Source: Comamonadaceae bacterium
Lineage (GTDB): Bacteria; Pseudomonadota; Gammaproteobacteria; Burkholderiales; Burkholderiaceae_C
Assembly (NCBI GenBank): GCA_027486555.1
Contig: JAIXOX010000006.1
Span: forward strand, 1 to 64,000
DNA: 64,000 nucleotides
Direction: 5' to 3'
Of the stretch, positions 20,005-28,254 are shown one piece after another (the stretch's first letter is position 1; every line of letters starts with the position of its first letter). The translations under genes were made by a program, and so were the position numbers. Below the pieces are notes generated by a model. That model saw only the letters and a list, made by a program, of their open reading frames with translations, was not told where the DNA came from and did no database searches.

Positions 20005-20749
20005 AACATTGCGCACGCTGGCACAACATGCCTTGTTTGTCTGCGTTTTTCTGGGTCTGTGGGAGTGGGGTGCCCGAGCCGGTTGGGTAGATCCGAGTTT
20101 CATGGGCAGTCCGCTGGGCATCATCACCTTCACGCTGGAAAACTTAACCAATGCCCGCTTGTGGGGCGATCTGGGCTACACCCTGTTGGCCGTGTTCGCG
20201 TCTTTTGTCATTGGCTCGGTTGCCGCCATGGTCACAGGCTTGGCCTTTGTGACCTGGCCCAAGTTCGAGGCCTTTTGCGACCCCTACATCTCGGCCTTCA
20301 ATGTGCTGCCGCGCATTGCCTTGGTGCCGCTGTTCATTTTGTGGTTTGGTTTGGGCATTGGCTCCAAGATTGCACTGGGCGTGTCGCTCACGTTCTTCAT
20401 CGTGCTGTCCAGCACGGTGGCCGGTATTCGCGGTGTCAGCCAAGACCATGTGACGCTCACCCGCACCCTGGGTGCCAGCAGTCGGCAGATGTTTTTCTCG
20501 GTCACCTTGCCCGGCGCTGTTCCGGTGCTTTTCTCAGGATTGCGCCTGGGCGTGATCTATGCCCTGCTGGGCGTGGTCGGTGCCGAAGTCATCGCTTCCG
20601 AGCGTGGCCTCGGGCAACAACTCGCTTATTTGGGCTCCACATTCAACGTCAACGGCGTGTGGTCACTGCTGTTTGATCTGGCCGTCATCGGGGTGCTCAT
20701 CATGAAGCTCATGAACTGGATCGAACGCCGTTTGCTGCACTGGCAATGA
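19994..20749 (+). CDS. ABC transporter permease (NitT/TauT type)
   Basis: MKAETLRTLAQHALFVCVFLGLWEWGARAG; hydrophobic; LTRTLGASSRQMFFSVTLPGAVPVLFSGLRLG EAA loop; overlaps the ATPase stop. Confidence 0.9.
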   Translation: MKAETLRTLAQHALFVCVFLGLWEWGARAGWVDPSFMGSPLGIITFTLENLTNARLWGDLGYTLLAVFASFVIGSVAAMVTGLAFVTWPKFEAFCDPYISAFNVLPRIALVPLFILWFGLGIGSKIALGVSLTFFIVLSSTVAGIRGVSQDHVTLTRTLGASSRQMFFSVTLPGAVPVLFSGLRLGVIYALLGVVGAEVIASERGLGQQLAYLGSTFNVNGVWSLLFDLAVIGVLIMKLMNWIERRLLHWQ

Positions 20750-20784
20750 GCCAGGCTGATTTGTCAAATCAAGGAGATACAACC

Positions 20785-21837
20785 ATGAAATTCCGTCACA
20801 TCCAAGTCGACCCCATGACGCCCACCATCGGCGGCATGATCAGCGGCGTTGATCTGAACACCACCCGATCAGAAGACGTTTACGAAGAGATCAAGCAAGC
20901 GCTGTGGCAACACGGTGTGGTGTTCTTCCGCAAGCAGGCCCTGAAGCCCGAGGCCTACATTCGTCTGGGCCAAAACTTTGGCGAGATGGAAAAGCACGAG
21001 TTCTTTCCTCACATAGAGGGCCATCCACACATTCAGTTGATTTCGAATGAGGGCAACGAAGCCCCTGAGACCGACCGCTGGCACACTGACGTGACCTTCC
21101 GCAAGAAGCCCAACATGGTCTCGATCTTGCGTATCACCGACTTGCCTCCATCGGGCGGCGACACGATGTGGATGCATGCGGGGGCAGCGTATGACGCGCT
21201 CAACCCCGGCATGCAACAAATGCTGGAGGGCCTGCAGGCCGACCATGATTTGCCTTGGCACTTTCGCCGCATCAATGCCAACGAGCGCTTGGCAAAGCGT
21301 GCCTCGGCCAAGAGCGGCATGATGGTGCAGGCCAGTGCCCAAGAGTGCAAGATGATCGAGAACACGCCCACGGTGACGCACCCGGCCGTGATCACACACC
21401 CCTACAACGGCCGCAAGATTTTGTTTGTCAACTCGATCTGGACCAAACGCCTGCTGGGCATGCACATGGACCTGTCCGAGTCGGTGCTGAACATGCTGTA
21501 CGAATGGGTCAAAAAGCCCGAATTCATGGTGCGTTTTCGCTGGGAAAAAGATTCGGTGGCGATGTGGGACAACTGCGCCACACAGCACTACGCCGTGTTC
21601 GACTACGCGCCACACTACCGCGCAGGCCAGCGCATGACCTGCGGCAGCTTTGTACCCACGCTGAACCCCGGTACCGGTGCTGCGGCAAGCGGTCAGCCTT
21701 CGGTCATGCGCCAGTTGCTCGACACCACCCGCATGCAAGCGGCCAGCCCAAGTGAGCAGAAGGCGGTGGAAGCGATCTTCAGCGCCCTCGAAAGCGTGGA
21801 CCTGAACGCCGTGGCCAACGCCGCGCAACGTCGTTGA
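20785..21837 (+). CDS. TauD/TfdA-family Fe(II)/2-oxoglutarate-dependent dioxygenase with C-terminal extension
   Basis: aaggagatacaaccATG; WHTDVTF (HxD) and QHYAVFDYAPHYRAGQRMTC distal His; ~350 aa with an extra C-terminal segment. Confidence 0.9.
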   Translation: MKFRHIQVDPMTPTIGGMISGVDLNTTRSEDVYEEIKQALWQHGVVFFRKQALKPEAYIRLGQNFGEMEKHEFFPHIEGHPHIQLISNEGNEAPETDRWHTDVTFRKKPNMVSILRITDLPPSGGDTMWMHAGAAYDALNPGMQQMLEGLQADHDLPWHFRRINANERLAKRASAKSGMMVQASAQECKMIENTPTVTHPAVITHPYNGRKILFVNSIWTKRLLGMHMDLSESVLNMLYEWVKKPEFMVRFRWEKDSVAMWDNCATQHYAVFDYAPHYRAGQRMTCGSFVPTLNPGTGAAASGQPSVMRQLLDTTRMQAASPSEQKAVEAIFSALESVDLNAVANAAQRR

Positions 21838-23370
21838 ATGCCTTTGAATGCCGTTACACCCGGAACACACCCTGTCATGAGTTCATTGAACCCCATCCAT
21901 CTGGCCGACCACGACCTGGCTGCCTTGCAGGAGGCCCGCGACTTGCTGGGCCGCGCCCGGCAAGCCGCTGCCACGCTGGCGCTTTGGACGCCTGAAGAAG
22001 CCAAACGCGTGGCCAAAGAAGTGGCTGCCGCTTTGCTGCCGCGCGCCGAGTTTTATGCCGAGTGGGCCGTGCGCGAAAGCCGCATCGGCAAAGTGGCCGA
22101 CAAGATCGCCAAGAACCAGATTGCCTGCACGCTGACGCCGACCGCTTGGGACAAGGTCGCTCTGGGTGGTGTGCGCCGCAACGACGCGTTGCGCATCGTT
22201 GAGATCGGTCGCCCTGCCGGTGTGGTGGTGGGCTTGTCCAACTCCACCTCGCCAGTAGCCACCATCATTTTCAAAACCATCTTGTGCCTGATGACGCGCA
22301 ACGCGCTGGTCATCTCGCCGCACCCGGTGGCCCTGGGTTGCTGCACCGCCGTGACCCACGAGTTGCAAGCAGCCATCGAAAAAGCCGGGGGTCCGGCACA
22401 TGCCTTGCAGATTCTGACCCGACCCACCGTTGAGGCCACAGGCGCGCTGATGCGCGACGCCCGCACCGACGTGATTTTGGCCACCGGCGGTACGCCCATG
22501 GTGCGCGCCGCCTACGGCTCGGGCAACCCCGCCATTGGCGTGGGCTCAGGCAATGTGCCGATTTATGTGGACGCCAGCGCCGACATCGAGGCGGTAGCCA
22601 AAACCATTGTGGTGGACAAGAACTTTGACCACGGCAGCCCCTGCTCGGCCCCTTCAGTGCTGATGCTGCACGCCAGCATTGCGCCGGAGATGCAGCAAGC
22701 GCTGGGCCGTCAGGGTGCGCATGTGTGCACCGAAGACGAGGCGCAGAAGATTCAAAACCACGCCTTTCCTGGCGGCAAGTTCAACGGCAAGGTGGTCGGC
22801 CGCCCCGCGTTTGAAATTGCACAAGCCGCAGGCGTGCAGGTGCCGCAAGATTGCCAGGCGCTGGTCTGCCCCATCGCCAACCCGCAAGCGGGCCATGTGA
22901 TGTTCAAGGAAAAGCTCTCGCCCATATTGGGCTGCGTCGTGGTGCCGAGCATGGACCAGGCCATTGAGGTGGCGCGCCTCATGCTGCAGCACAGCGGCGC
23001 AGGACACACCTCGGGCGTGCACACCGCCAACGCCGAGCAGGCGGTGGTCTGGGGCGCGGCCCTTGACTATTACCGCGTGGTCGTCAACGGCTCCACGGTG
23101 CACGACAGCACCGGTGCCAACACCGGCTTGCCCTACACCTTCACCATCGGCACGGGTTACGCGGGCAAAAGCTCGGTGGACTGCAACGTCGGCCCCGAGT
23201 TGTTGGTCAACTGGAAGCGCGTGGCCTTTCCGCTGCCAGGCGGCTGGGCCGGGGCCATGGCTTCGGGCGCAGCTTTGCCTGCGGCCTCAGGCCAACTGTC
23301 CACCCTCACGCCTGAACTTCAGGCCATGGTCCTGCGCATCGTGCAGGAAGAACTCGAACACCTTCGCTGA
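21838..23370 (+). CDS. CoA-acylating-type (BMC-type) aldehyde dehydrogenase with C-terminal encapsulation-peptide-like helix
   Basis: GLSNSTSPVATIIFKTILCLMTRNALVISPHP; VDKNFDHGSPCSAPSVL catalytic Cys; tail TPELQAMVLRIVQEELEHLR after a small-residue linker. Confidence 0.9.
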   Translation: MPLNAVTPGTHPVMSSLNPIHLADHDLAALQEARDLLGRARQAAATLALWTPEEAKRVAKEVAAALLPRAEFYAEWAVRESRIGKVADKIAKNQIACTLTPTAWDKVALGGVRRNDALRIVEIGRPAGVVVGLSNSTSPVATIIFKTILCLMTRNALVISPHPVALGCCTAVTHELQAAIEKAGGPAHALQILTRPTVEATGALMRDARTDVILATGGTPMVRAAYGSGNPAIGVGSGNVPIYVDASADIEAVAKTIVVDKNFDHGSPCSAPSVLMLHASIAPEMQQALGRQGAHVCTEDEAQKIQNHAFPGGKFNGKVVGRPAFEIAQAAGVQVPQDCQALVCPIANPQAGHVMFKEKLSPILGCVVVPSMDQAIEVARLMLQHSGAGHTSGVHTANAEQAVVWGAALDYYRVVVNGSTVHDSTGANTGLPYTFTIGTGYAGKSSVDCNVGPELLVNWKRVAFPLPGGWAGAMASGAALPAASGQLSTLTPELQAMVLRIVQEELEHLR

Positions 23371-23379
23371 AAGCCCTTC

Positions 23380-23994
23380 ATGTCCACTTTGCGCAGCTAT
23401 ATTTTTCTGGACCGCTTACAGCCACAGCTGATGTGTTTGCTGGGCTCCACCGCCCGTGGCTTTTTGCCGCGTCACAACGACGCCGCCATGGTCATCGAAG
23501 TGGCCCCTGGCATGGACATCGAGTGGTTGACCGACATCGCCTTGAAGCATGACAACGTCAAGCCCGGTAATTTGGTGGTCGAGCGTCAGTTCGGCTATCT
23601 GGAGTTCCACGGTCAGTCTTCTTCGTCGGTCAAGTCAGCCGGTGCGGCGGTGCTCGAAGCCATGGGTGTGAGCGAAAAAAGCGTGCTCAAGCCTGAAATT
23701 TTGGCCTCCAAAGTGATTGACCGGGTCGATGGTTACCACGCGTTTTTGATCAACCGCAGCAAGTCCGGCAGCATGCTTTTGCCCGGCGAGTCGCTCTACA
23801 TCATGGAGATGACCACATCTTCGTATGCGCTGCTGGTGGCCAACGAGGCCGAGAAAGCCGCCAACGTGAAGCTGATCGACTGCCGTTTCATGGGGCCAGC
23901 CGGTCGCCTGTACCTGTCGGGCAATGCGTCCGACGTGCGGGCCGCAGCCGCCGTGGCTGAAGCCGTGATCCGCGATGCAGGAGGTGCCGCATGA
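23380..23994 (+). CDS. Tandem-domain (BMC-T) microcompartment shell protein
   Basis: 204 aa; homologous to the 25623 BMC-T (RSYIFLDRLQPQ...VIEVAPGMDIEWLTDIALKHDNVKPGNLVVERQFGYLEFHG). Confidence 0.88.
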   Translation: MSTLRSYIFLDRLQPQLMCLLGSTARGFLPRHNDAAMVIEVAPGMDIEWLTDIALKHDNVKPGNLVVERQFGYLEFHGQSSSSVKSAGAAVLEAMGVSEKSVLKPEILASKVIDRVDGYHAFLINRSKSGSMLLPGESLYIMEMTTSSYALLVANEAEKAANVKLIDCRFMGPAGRLYLSGNASDVRAAAAVAEAVIRDAGGAA

Positions 23995-24971
23995 GCACAG
24001 ACGCCTTGCGCGAACAAATCCGGGCGCAGGTGCGCACGGCTTTGGGAGCAGGCCGAGCCAAGGATGACCCCGCTTCGGTGGCGGCCTTGATGCGCCGCTT
24101 CGAACAAGGTTACGAGTTGGTCAGTGCAGAAGCCATCGTGGCCTGCTTTGCGCCCGATGTGGTGTGGACCTTGCCCGACTCGCGCGTGCTCCGTGGCCGC
24201 GAAGCCTGTCTGGTGTTCTTGAAGGAGCGCTTTGCCAGCCCCACGGGCCCCAAGTTCTCGGATTCGCACATGAAGGTGCTGGGTCAGACCGTGGTGCAAA
24301 ACTACAAGGTGAGCGTGCCCCTGCCGGGTGGCCAATTGGTCACGCTGGACGGCACTGACGTGTACCAGATTCGCGATGGCCTTATCGCCCGCAAAGACGC
24401 TTATTGGAAGCAAATTGGCGCGCCCAAGCCTGCTGCTACTGCACCTGCACCTTCGCCTGCTGCCCCGGCGGCAGCGTCAGCGAATACACCTGCGACTGGG
24501 CCTCAGGGCGTGGTGGTGCCCTTGCGTGTGGGCACAGCGGCCCATGCACAAGCCCTGACCGATTTGTTCAAGCGTTTGGCCGCCAGTCCAGCTTTGCTGC
24601 AGGCAGCGCAATCGGGCTTGCTGCGTTTTGACATGAGTGTGGACGAAGCGGCTGTGAAAGCCGTGGCGGCCTCTGCTGGTACATCCGGTGGTGCCTCGGC
24701 CATGGCCGCCACCACCGCCGCCGACCCGGCGGCTTGCTGTTCGTCGTGCAAGGCAGGCAAGGCCTGCGAGTGCAAGGGCGACACCTGCGACATGCACGAT
24801 CACAAAGAAGACATGCCCGAACTCAAGGGCGTGATTGGCGAGAAACTGCTTAAAACCCTGCCAGCGAGCGTGAAAACCGTTCGCATCCACCCCAAAGCGG
24901 TATTGACCCCTTTGGGCAAAGAAGCCCTGCGCAAGCGGGGCATCACCATTGACCGAGGAACTGCCCCATGA
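23991..24971 (+). CDS. BMC-associated protein: NTF2/SnoaL-like domain, Cys-rich linker, TPLGKEALRKRGI C-terminal motif
   Basis: 326 aa; ALMRRFEQGYELVSAEAIVACFAPDVVWTLPDSRVLRGREACLVFLKERF...DGTDVYQIRDGLIARKDAYW; CCSSCKAGKACECKGDTCDMHDH; N-terminal TDALREQIRAQVRTAL amphipathic; ATGA overlap with the BMC-T stop. Confidence 0.75.
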   Translation: MSTDALREQIRAQVRTALGAGRAKDDPASVAALMRRFEQGYELVSAEAIVACFAPDVVWTLPDSRVLRGREACLVFLKERFASPTGPKFSDSHMKVLGQTVVQNYKVSVPLPGGQLVTLDGTDVYQIRDGLIARKDAYWKQIGAPKPAATAPAPSPAAPAAASANTPATGPQGVVVPLRVGTAAHAQALTDLFKRLAASPALLQAAQSGLLRFDMSVDEAAVKAVAASAGTSGGASAMAATTAADPAACCSSCKAGKACECKGDTCDMHDHKEDMPELKGVIGEKLLKTLPASVKTVRIHPKAVLTPLGKEALRKRGITIDRGTAP

Positions 24972-25237
24972 AAACAGGAACCGTGATCGGCCGCATCGTG
25001 GCCAGTAAACGTCTGCCCGAGTTGCCCGCTGGCGCATTGCTGGAGGTGCAACTGGACTACCCCAAGGACGTGGTGGTCTGCTACGACCCCATGGGCTGCG
25101 GCATTGGCGAGCGCGTGATGATCACCATCGGCGCACCCGCCGCCTGGTGGTTTGCCCCGGCCCACCCGCGTGTGGTGGCCGATGCGCTCATCATCGCCTC
25201 GCTGGACGACTACGACACCCCAACGCCCATGCGTTGA
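24968..25237 (+). CDS. BMC-P pentameric vertex protein (EutN/CcmL family)
   Basis: 89 aa; MKTGTVIGRIVASKRLPELPAGALLEVQL...DPMGCGIGERVMITIGAPAAWWF. Confidence 0.87.
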   Translation: MKTGTVIGRIVASKRLPELPAGALLEVQLDYPKDVVVCYDPMGCGIGERVMITIGAPAAWWFAPAHPRVVADALIIASLDDYDTPTPMR

Positions 25238-25320
25238 CCTCATGACGGTCGATGCGTTGAACTTTTTCCCCTCACCCTTTCCCTCAACCCTTTCTTTTTT
25301 AACCCCTCAAGGAGACTCTC

Positions 25321-25593
25321 ATGTCACAAGCCATCGGAATGATCGAAACCAAAGGTTATGTAGCTGCTTTCGCTGCCGCTGACGCCATGGTCAAAGCCGC
25401 CAACGTCAACATCGTTGGCAAAAAAGAAGTCGGTGGCGGTCTCGTCGCCATCATCGTTTCGGGCGACGTGGGTGCCGTCAAGGCCGCCACCGAAGCCGGT
25501 GCTGAAGCCGCAGGTGCGATCGGTGAAGTGGTGTCCTGCCACGTCATCCCACGTCCACACGCCGACGTGTCCAAAGCCTTCGACGGCAAGTGA
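25321..25593 (+). CDS. BMC-H hexameric shell protein (PduA/EutM-like)
   Basis: 90 aa; [64 protein letters not shown]. Confidence 0.97.
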   Translation: MSQAIGMIETKGYVAAFAAADAMVKAANVNIVGKKEVGGGLVAIIVSGDVGAVKAATEAGAEAAGAIGEVVSCHVIPRPHADVSKAFDGK

Positions 25594-25622
25594 TCGCAGG
25601 CTGTTGCAGATAAGGAGGCCGC

Positions 25623-26288
25623 ATGGCCACAACTAAAAAAGCCGCAGCGCCCACGAAACCGGCCGCTGAGCTTCGGGTTTACCTGACGCTCACCGACCTG
25701 CAGCCCCAGTTCTCCTCGTGGATGAGTTCGCCCCTGGGCGCACGCGGCTACGTGGCGATGCAAGGCACCAACGCGCTGCTGGTGGAGATCGCCCCCGGGC
25801 TGTCCATCCAGCGCGTGATTGACTTGGCCCTGAAAGCCGAGCCCACGCTGGAGCCGGGCATCCTGGCCGTCGAGCGGCAGTTTGGCGTGTTGGAGTTGCA
25901 CAGCAACGACAGCGCCGCCCTGCAGCGCGCAGGCCAGGTCATCCTGGACTGGATGGGGGCCAAGGCCCAAGACCAGCTGCGCCCGCATCTGCTGTACAGC
26001 GACATTCTGGAAGACGTGACCGATCAGCACGCAGTGCTGATGAACCGGACACGCCAAGCCAGCATGGTGTTGCCCGGACAGAACATGCTGCTGATGGAAG
26101 TGGCCCCGGCCCTGTTTGGTGCCCACATGGCCAACGAAGCCGAAAAAGTGGCACCCGACTTGACCTTGGTCGAGTGCAGCATGATCGGTGCCAGCGGCCG
26201 CATGTACCTGACCGGCAGCATGGCCTCGCTCGAAAAAGCCAAGGCGCATGTGGAGCAACTGCTCTCGGAGATTCCGGGCAGAGGCTGA
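25623..26288 (+). CDS. BMC-T tandem-domain shell protein
   Basis: 221 aa; paralog of 23380-23994; taaggaggccgcATG RBS. Confidence 0.9.
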   Translation: MATTKKAAAPTKPAAELRVYLTLTDLQPQFSSWMSSPLGARGYVAMQGTNALLVEIAPGLSIQRVIDLALKAEPTLEPGILAVERQFGVLELHSNDSAALQRAGQVILDWMGAKAQDQLRPHLLYSDILEDVTDQHAVLMNRTRQASMVLPGQNMLLMEVAPALFGAHMANEAEKVAPDLTLVECSMIGASGRMYLTGSMASLEKAKAHVEQLLSEIPGRG

Positions 26289-26350
26289 CCAAACGCGACG
26301 TTTGATCCGGTTTTTGAACTCTTGTACAAAGGGCTGATAGGGCCTGTTGG

Positions 26351-26382
26351 TGTAGGAGCAGCACCCTGTGCGCGATTTTGCG
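26351..26382. repeat. REP-like fragment downstream of the BMC operon
   Basis: tgtaggagcagcaccctgtgcgcgattttgcg resembles the gtaggagcgacgcccccgtcgcga core. Confidence 0.4.
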
Positions 26383-26487
26383 CCAACCTCATACCACTTC
26401 ATGCAAGGGGCTCGGCTCACACACCTGGACCCGTGCAAAGCCTTTCACTCAAGACTTCAAAGGCCGCATCCATCATGGGGCACTCTT

Positions 26488-27372
26488 TCAGGCCGTGAAT
26501 GATTGGCTGGCCCGGAACTGTCCAGGCGTCATTCCGACCTCGCGTTTGAAGAATTTCACAAAATTGGTGGGGTCATCAAAACTCAAATCGATGGCAATGG
26601 CCTGAACAGCCAAAGTCGTGTGTGCCAGCAAACGCTTGGCTTCTAGAGCAATGCGTTGATTGATGCAGCTTTTGGTGGACAGTCCCGTCGCTTCCAAGCA
26701 AGCACGGTTCAGGCTTTTGACACTCAGCCCCAAAGTGGCACTGAAATGCTGCACCTGGTGGTGGTTTGCGAAGTCTTTTTCCAACTGCTTTTTGAATCGT
26801 TCGTGATGTGCCAAGGCCCGCGAAGGCGATTGACCTGGATGAAGCCCTGACGCTTGAACCAGGCACAGACGCATCAGCAGATAACTCAATTGCAGCTGAA
26901 GAAGGCTCTGCCGGGTCGGTATATCGACGACTTCTGCGCTGTCACGCTGCATGTTGCTCAGGCCGACTACAACATATTGCAGTACAGACGAGGCCAGTGA
27001 GCAATGGTCTGGCAAGGTGTCGATTTGATAAGCCAACGCTTGCCCATTTCCAATGAAATGTAATCGCTCTGGGCGAAAAACAACCATCCAACCCTGCCAT
27101 GTTTGTGCGAAGTCATGCCGAAACACTTGACCTGGTTTGATCAACAGGTAGTCGTTTGCCTGGGCTGATACGGGATGGAAATCAATCCATGGCTTGGTTT
27201 GGCCGGATGTGATCACTACCAAGCGAAAAAAGTCGGCCCGCGTGATGCGCGACAAGGCGGTCAGTGACGCGCGTTGGCGAAGTTGCGCAATCGAGAGGAC
27301 TTCAATGCCTATTCGGTCATCCTCAGGGTGTCTGAACGAAAGCGGAGCAATGGGCGGGGGTTGATGGGGCAT
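26488..27372 (-). CDS. AraC-family transcriptional regulator
   Basis: C-terminal HTH: FSATLGLSVKSLNRACLEATGLSTKSCINQRIALEAKRLLAHTTLAVQAIAIDLSFDDPTNFVKFFKREVGMTPGQFR. Confidence 0.92.
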   Translation of the reverse strand: MPHQPPPIAPLSFRHPEDDRIGIEVLSIAQLRQRASLTALSRITRADFFRLVVITSGQTKPWIDFHPVSAQANDYLLIKPGQVFRHDFAQTWQGWMVVFRPERLHFIGNGQALAYQIDTLPDHCSLASSVLQYVVVGLSNMQRDSAEVVDIPTRQSLLQLQLSYLLMRLCLVQASGLHPGQSPSRALAHHERFKKQLEKDFANHHQVQHFSATLGLSVKSLNRACLEATGLSTKSCINQRIALEAKRLLAHTTLAVQAIAIDLSFDDPTNFVKFFKREVGMTPGQFRASQSFTA

Positions 27373-27483
27373 GAATGTCTGTTTTTTACCATTTTATGGA
27401 CGATCCTGATCTTTCGCAAAGGCGTCATTGGCAAGACACTGTCTCCACGTCTGAACAGTGGACGGATTAACAAAGGAAAGCCC

Positions 27484-27990
27484 ATGAACACTTCACAACT
27501 CACCACCAAAACACTCAGCGCAGCTGCCTTGGCTGTGGCCATGGTTAGCACCCCAGCGCTGGCACAAACTGCATTGACATCCGACGCCGCCCGTCAACTG
27601 GTGGAGCCTTTTTACAGCATGCTCACCCAGCCAGGGACAAAGGACGTGCGCGCCATCGCTGAGAAATTCTTGGCGCCCGAATGGAAGTCCTACTCCGATG
27701 ACACGAACTTCAAGGGGCGCGAAGCCTTTATCAACCAAGTCATGGGCTTTGGCAAACTGATTCCTGACTTGAAATGGGAAATCCGTGAAGTCATCGTCGC
27801 TGGCGACCGCGTCGTGGTGCGCTCGAATTATTCTGGAACACCCCAGGGGCCCATGTTTGGCATGCCGACCAATGGCAAAAGCTTTCAAGCCATGGCCATT
27901 GACATCCACACCCTTCAAAATGGCAAGAGTGTCACGGTCTACCACATCGAAGATTGGGCCAGCGCACTGCGACAACTGTCGGTCAAATAG
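27484..27990 (+). CDS. Exported SnoaL-like (ester cyclase) domain protein
   Basis: Signal peptide MNTSQLTTKTLSAAALAVAMVSTPALAQ; KFLAPEWKSYSDDTNFKGREAFINQVMGFGKLIPDLKWEIREVIVAGDRVVVR. Confidence 0.85.
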   Translation: MNTSQLTTKTLSAAALAVAMVSTPALAQTALTSDAARQLVEPFYSMLTQPGTKDVRAIAEKFLAPEWKSYSDDTNFKGREAFINQVMGFGKLIPDLKWEIREVIVAGDRVVVRSNYSGTPQGPMFGMPTNGKSFQAMAIDIHTLQNGKSVTVYHIEDWASALRQLSVK

Positions 27991-28053
27991 GATGGCGTCA
28001 AGGGCTTGAGCCGCTTGTCGCTGAGGTGAATGTTTTCAAGGCGTGCATTTTCT

Positions 28054-28197
28054 ATGCACGACTGGCAAGAGCATCACCCCCAACCCGAGGATCAGATCGA
28101 CTGCACCGTGCGCGGTGCAGTCCTTCAGATTTGCATCAACCGCCCCGCCAAACGCAATGGCTTCACGCCCAAGGCGATTACCCTAGCCCGGGCTTAG
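28054..28197 (+). pseudogene. Truncated enoyl-CoA hydratase/isomerase N-terminus
   Basis: MHDWQEHHPQPEDQIDCTVRGAVLQICINRPAKRNGFTPKAITLARA*: canonical GAVL-I-INRP-KRN start, then an early stop. Confidence 0.65.
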
Positions 28198-28254
28198 GCT
28201 GCGGTGCTCCATCAGATTTCAACCGTTTTCACCCCCCATCCTGATCACTCCACC

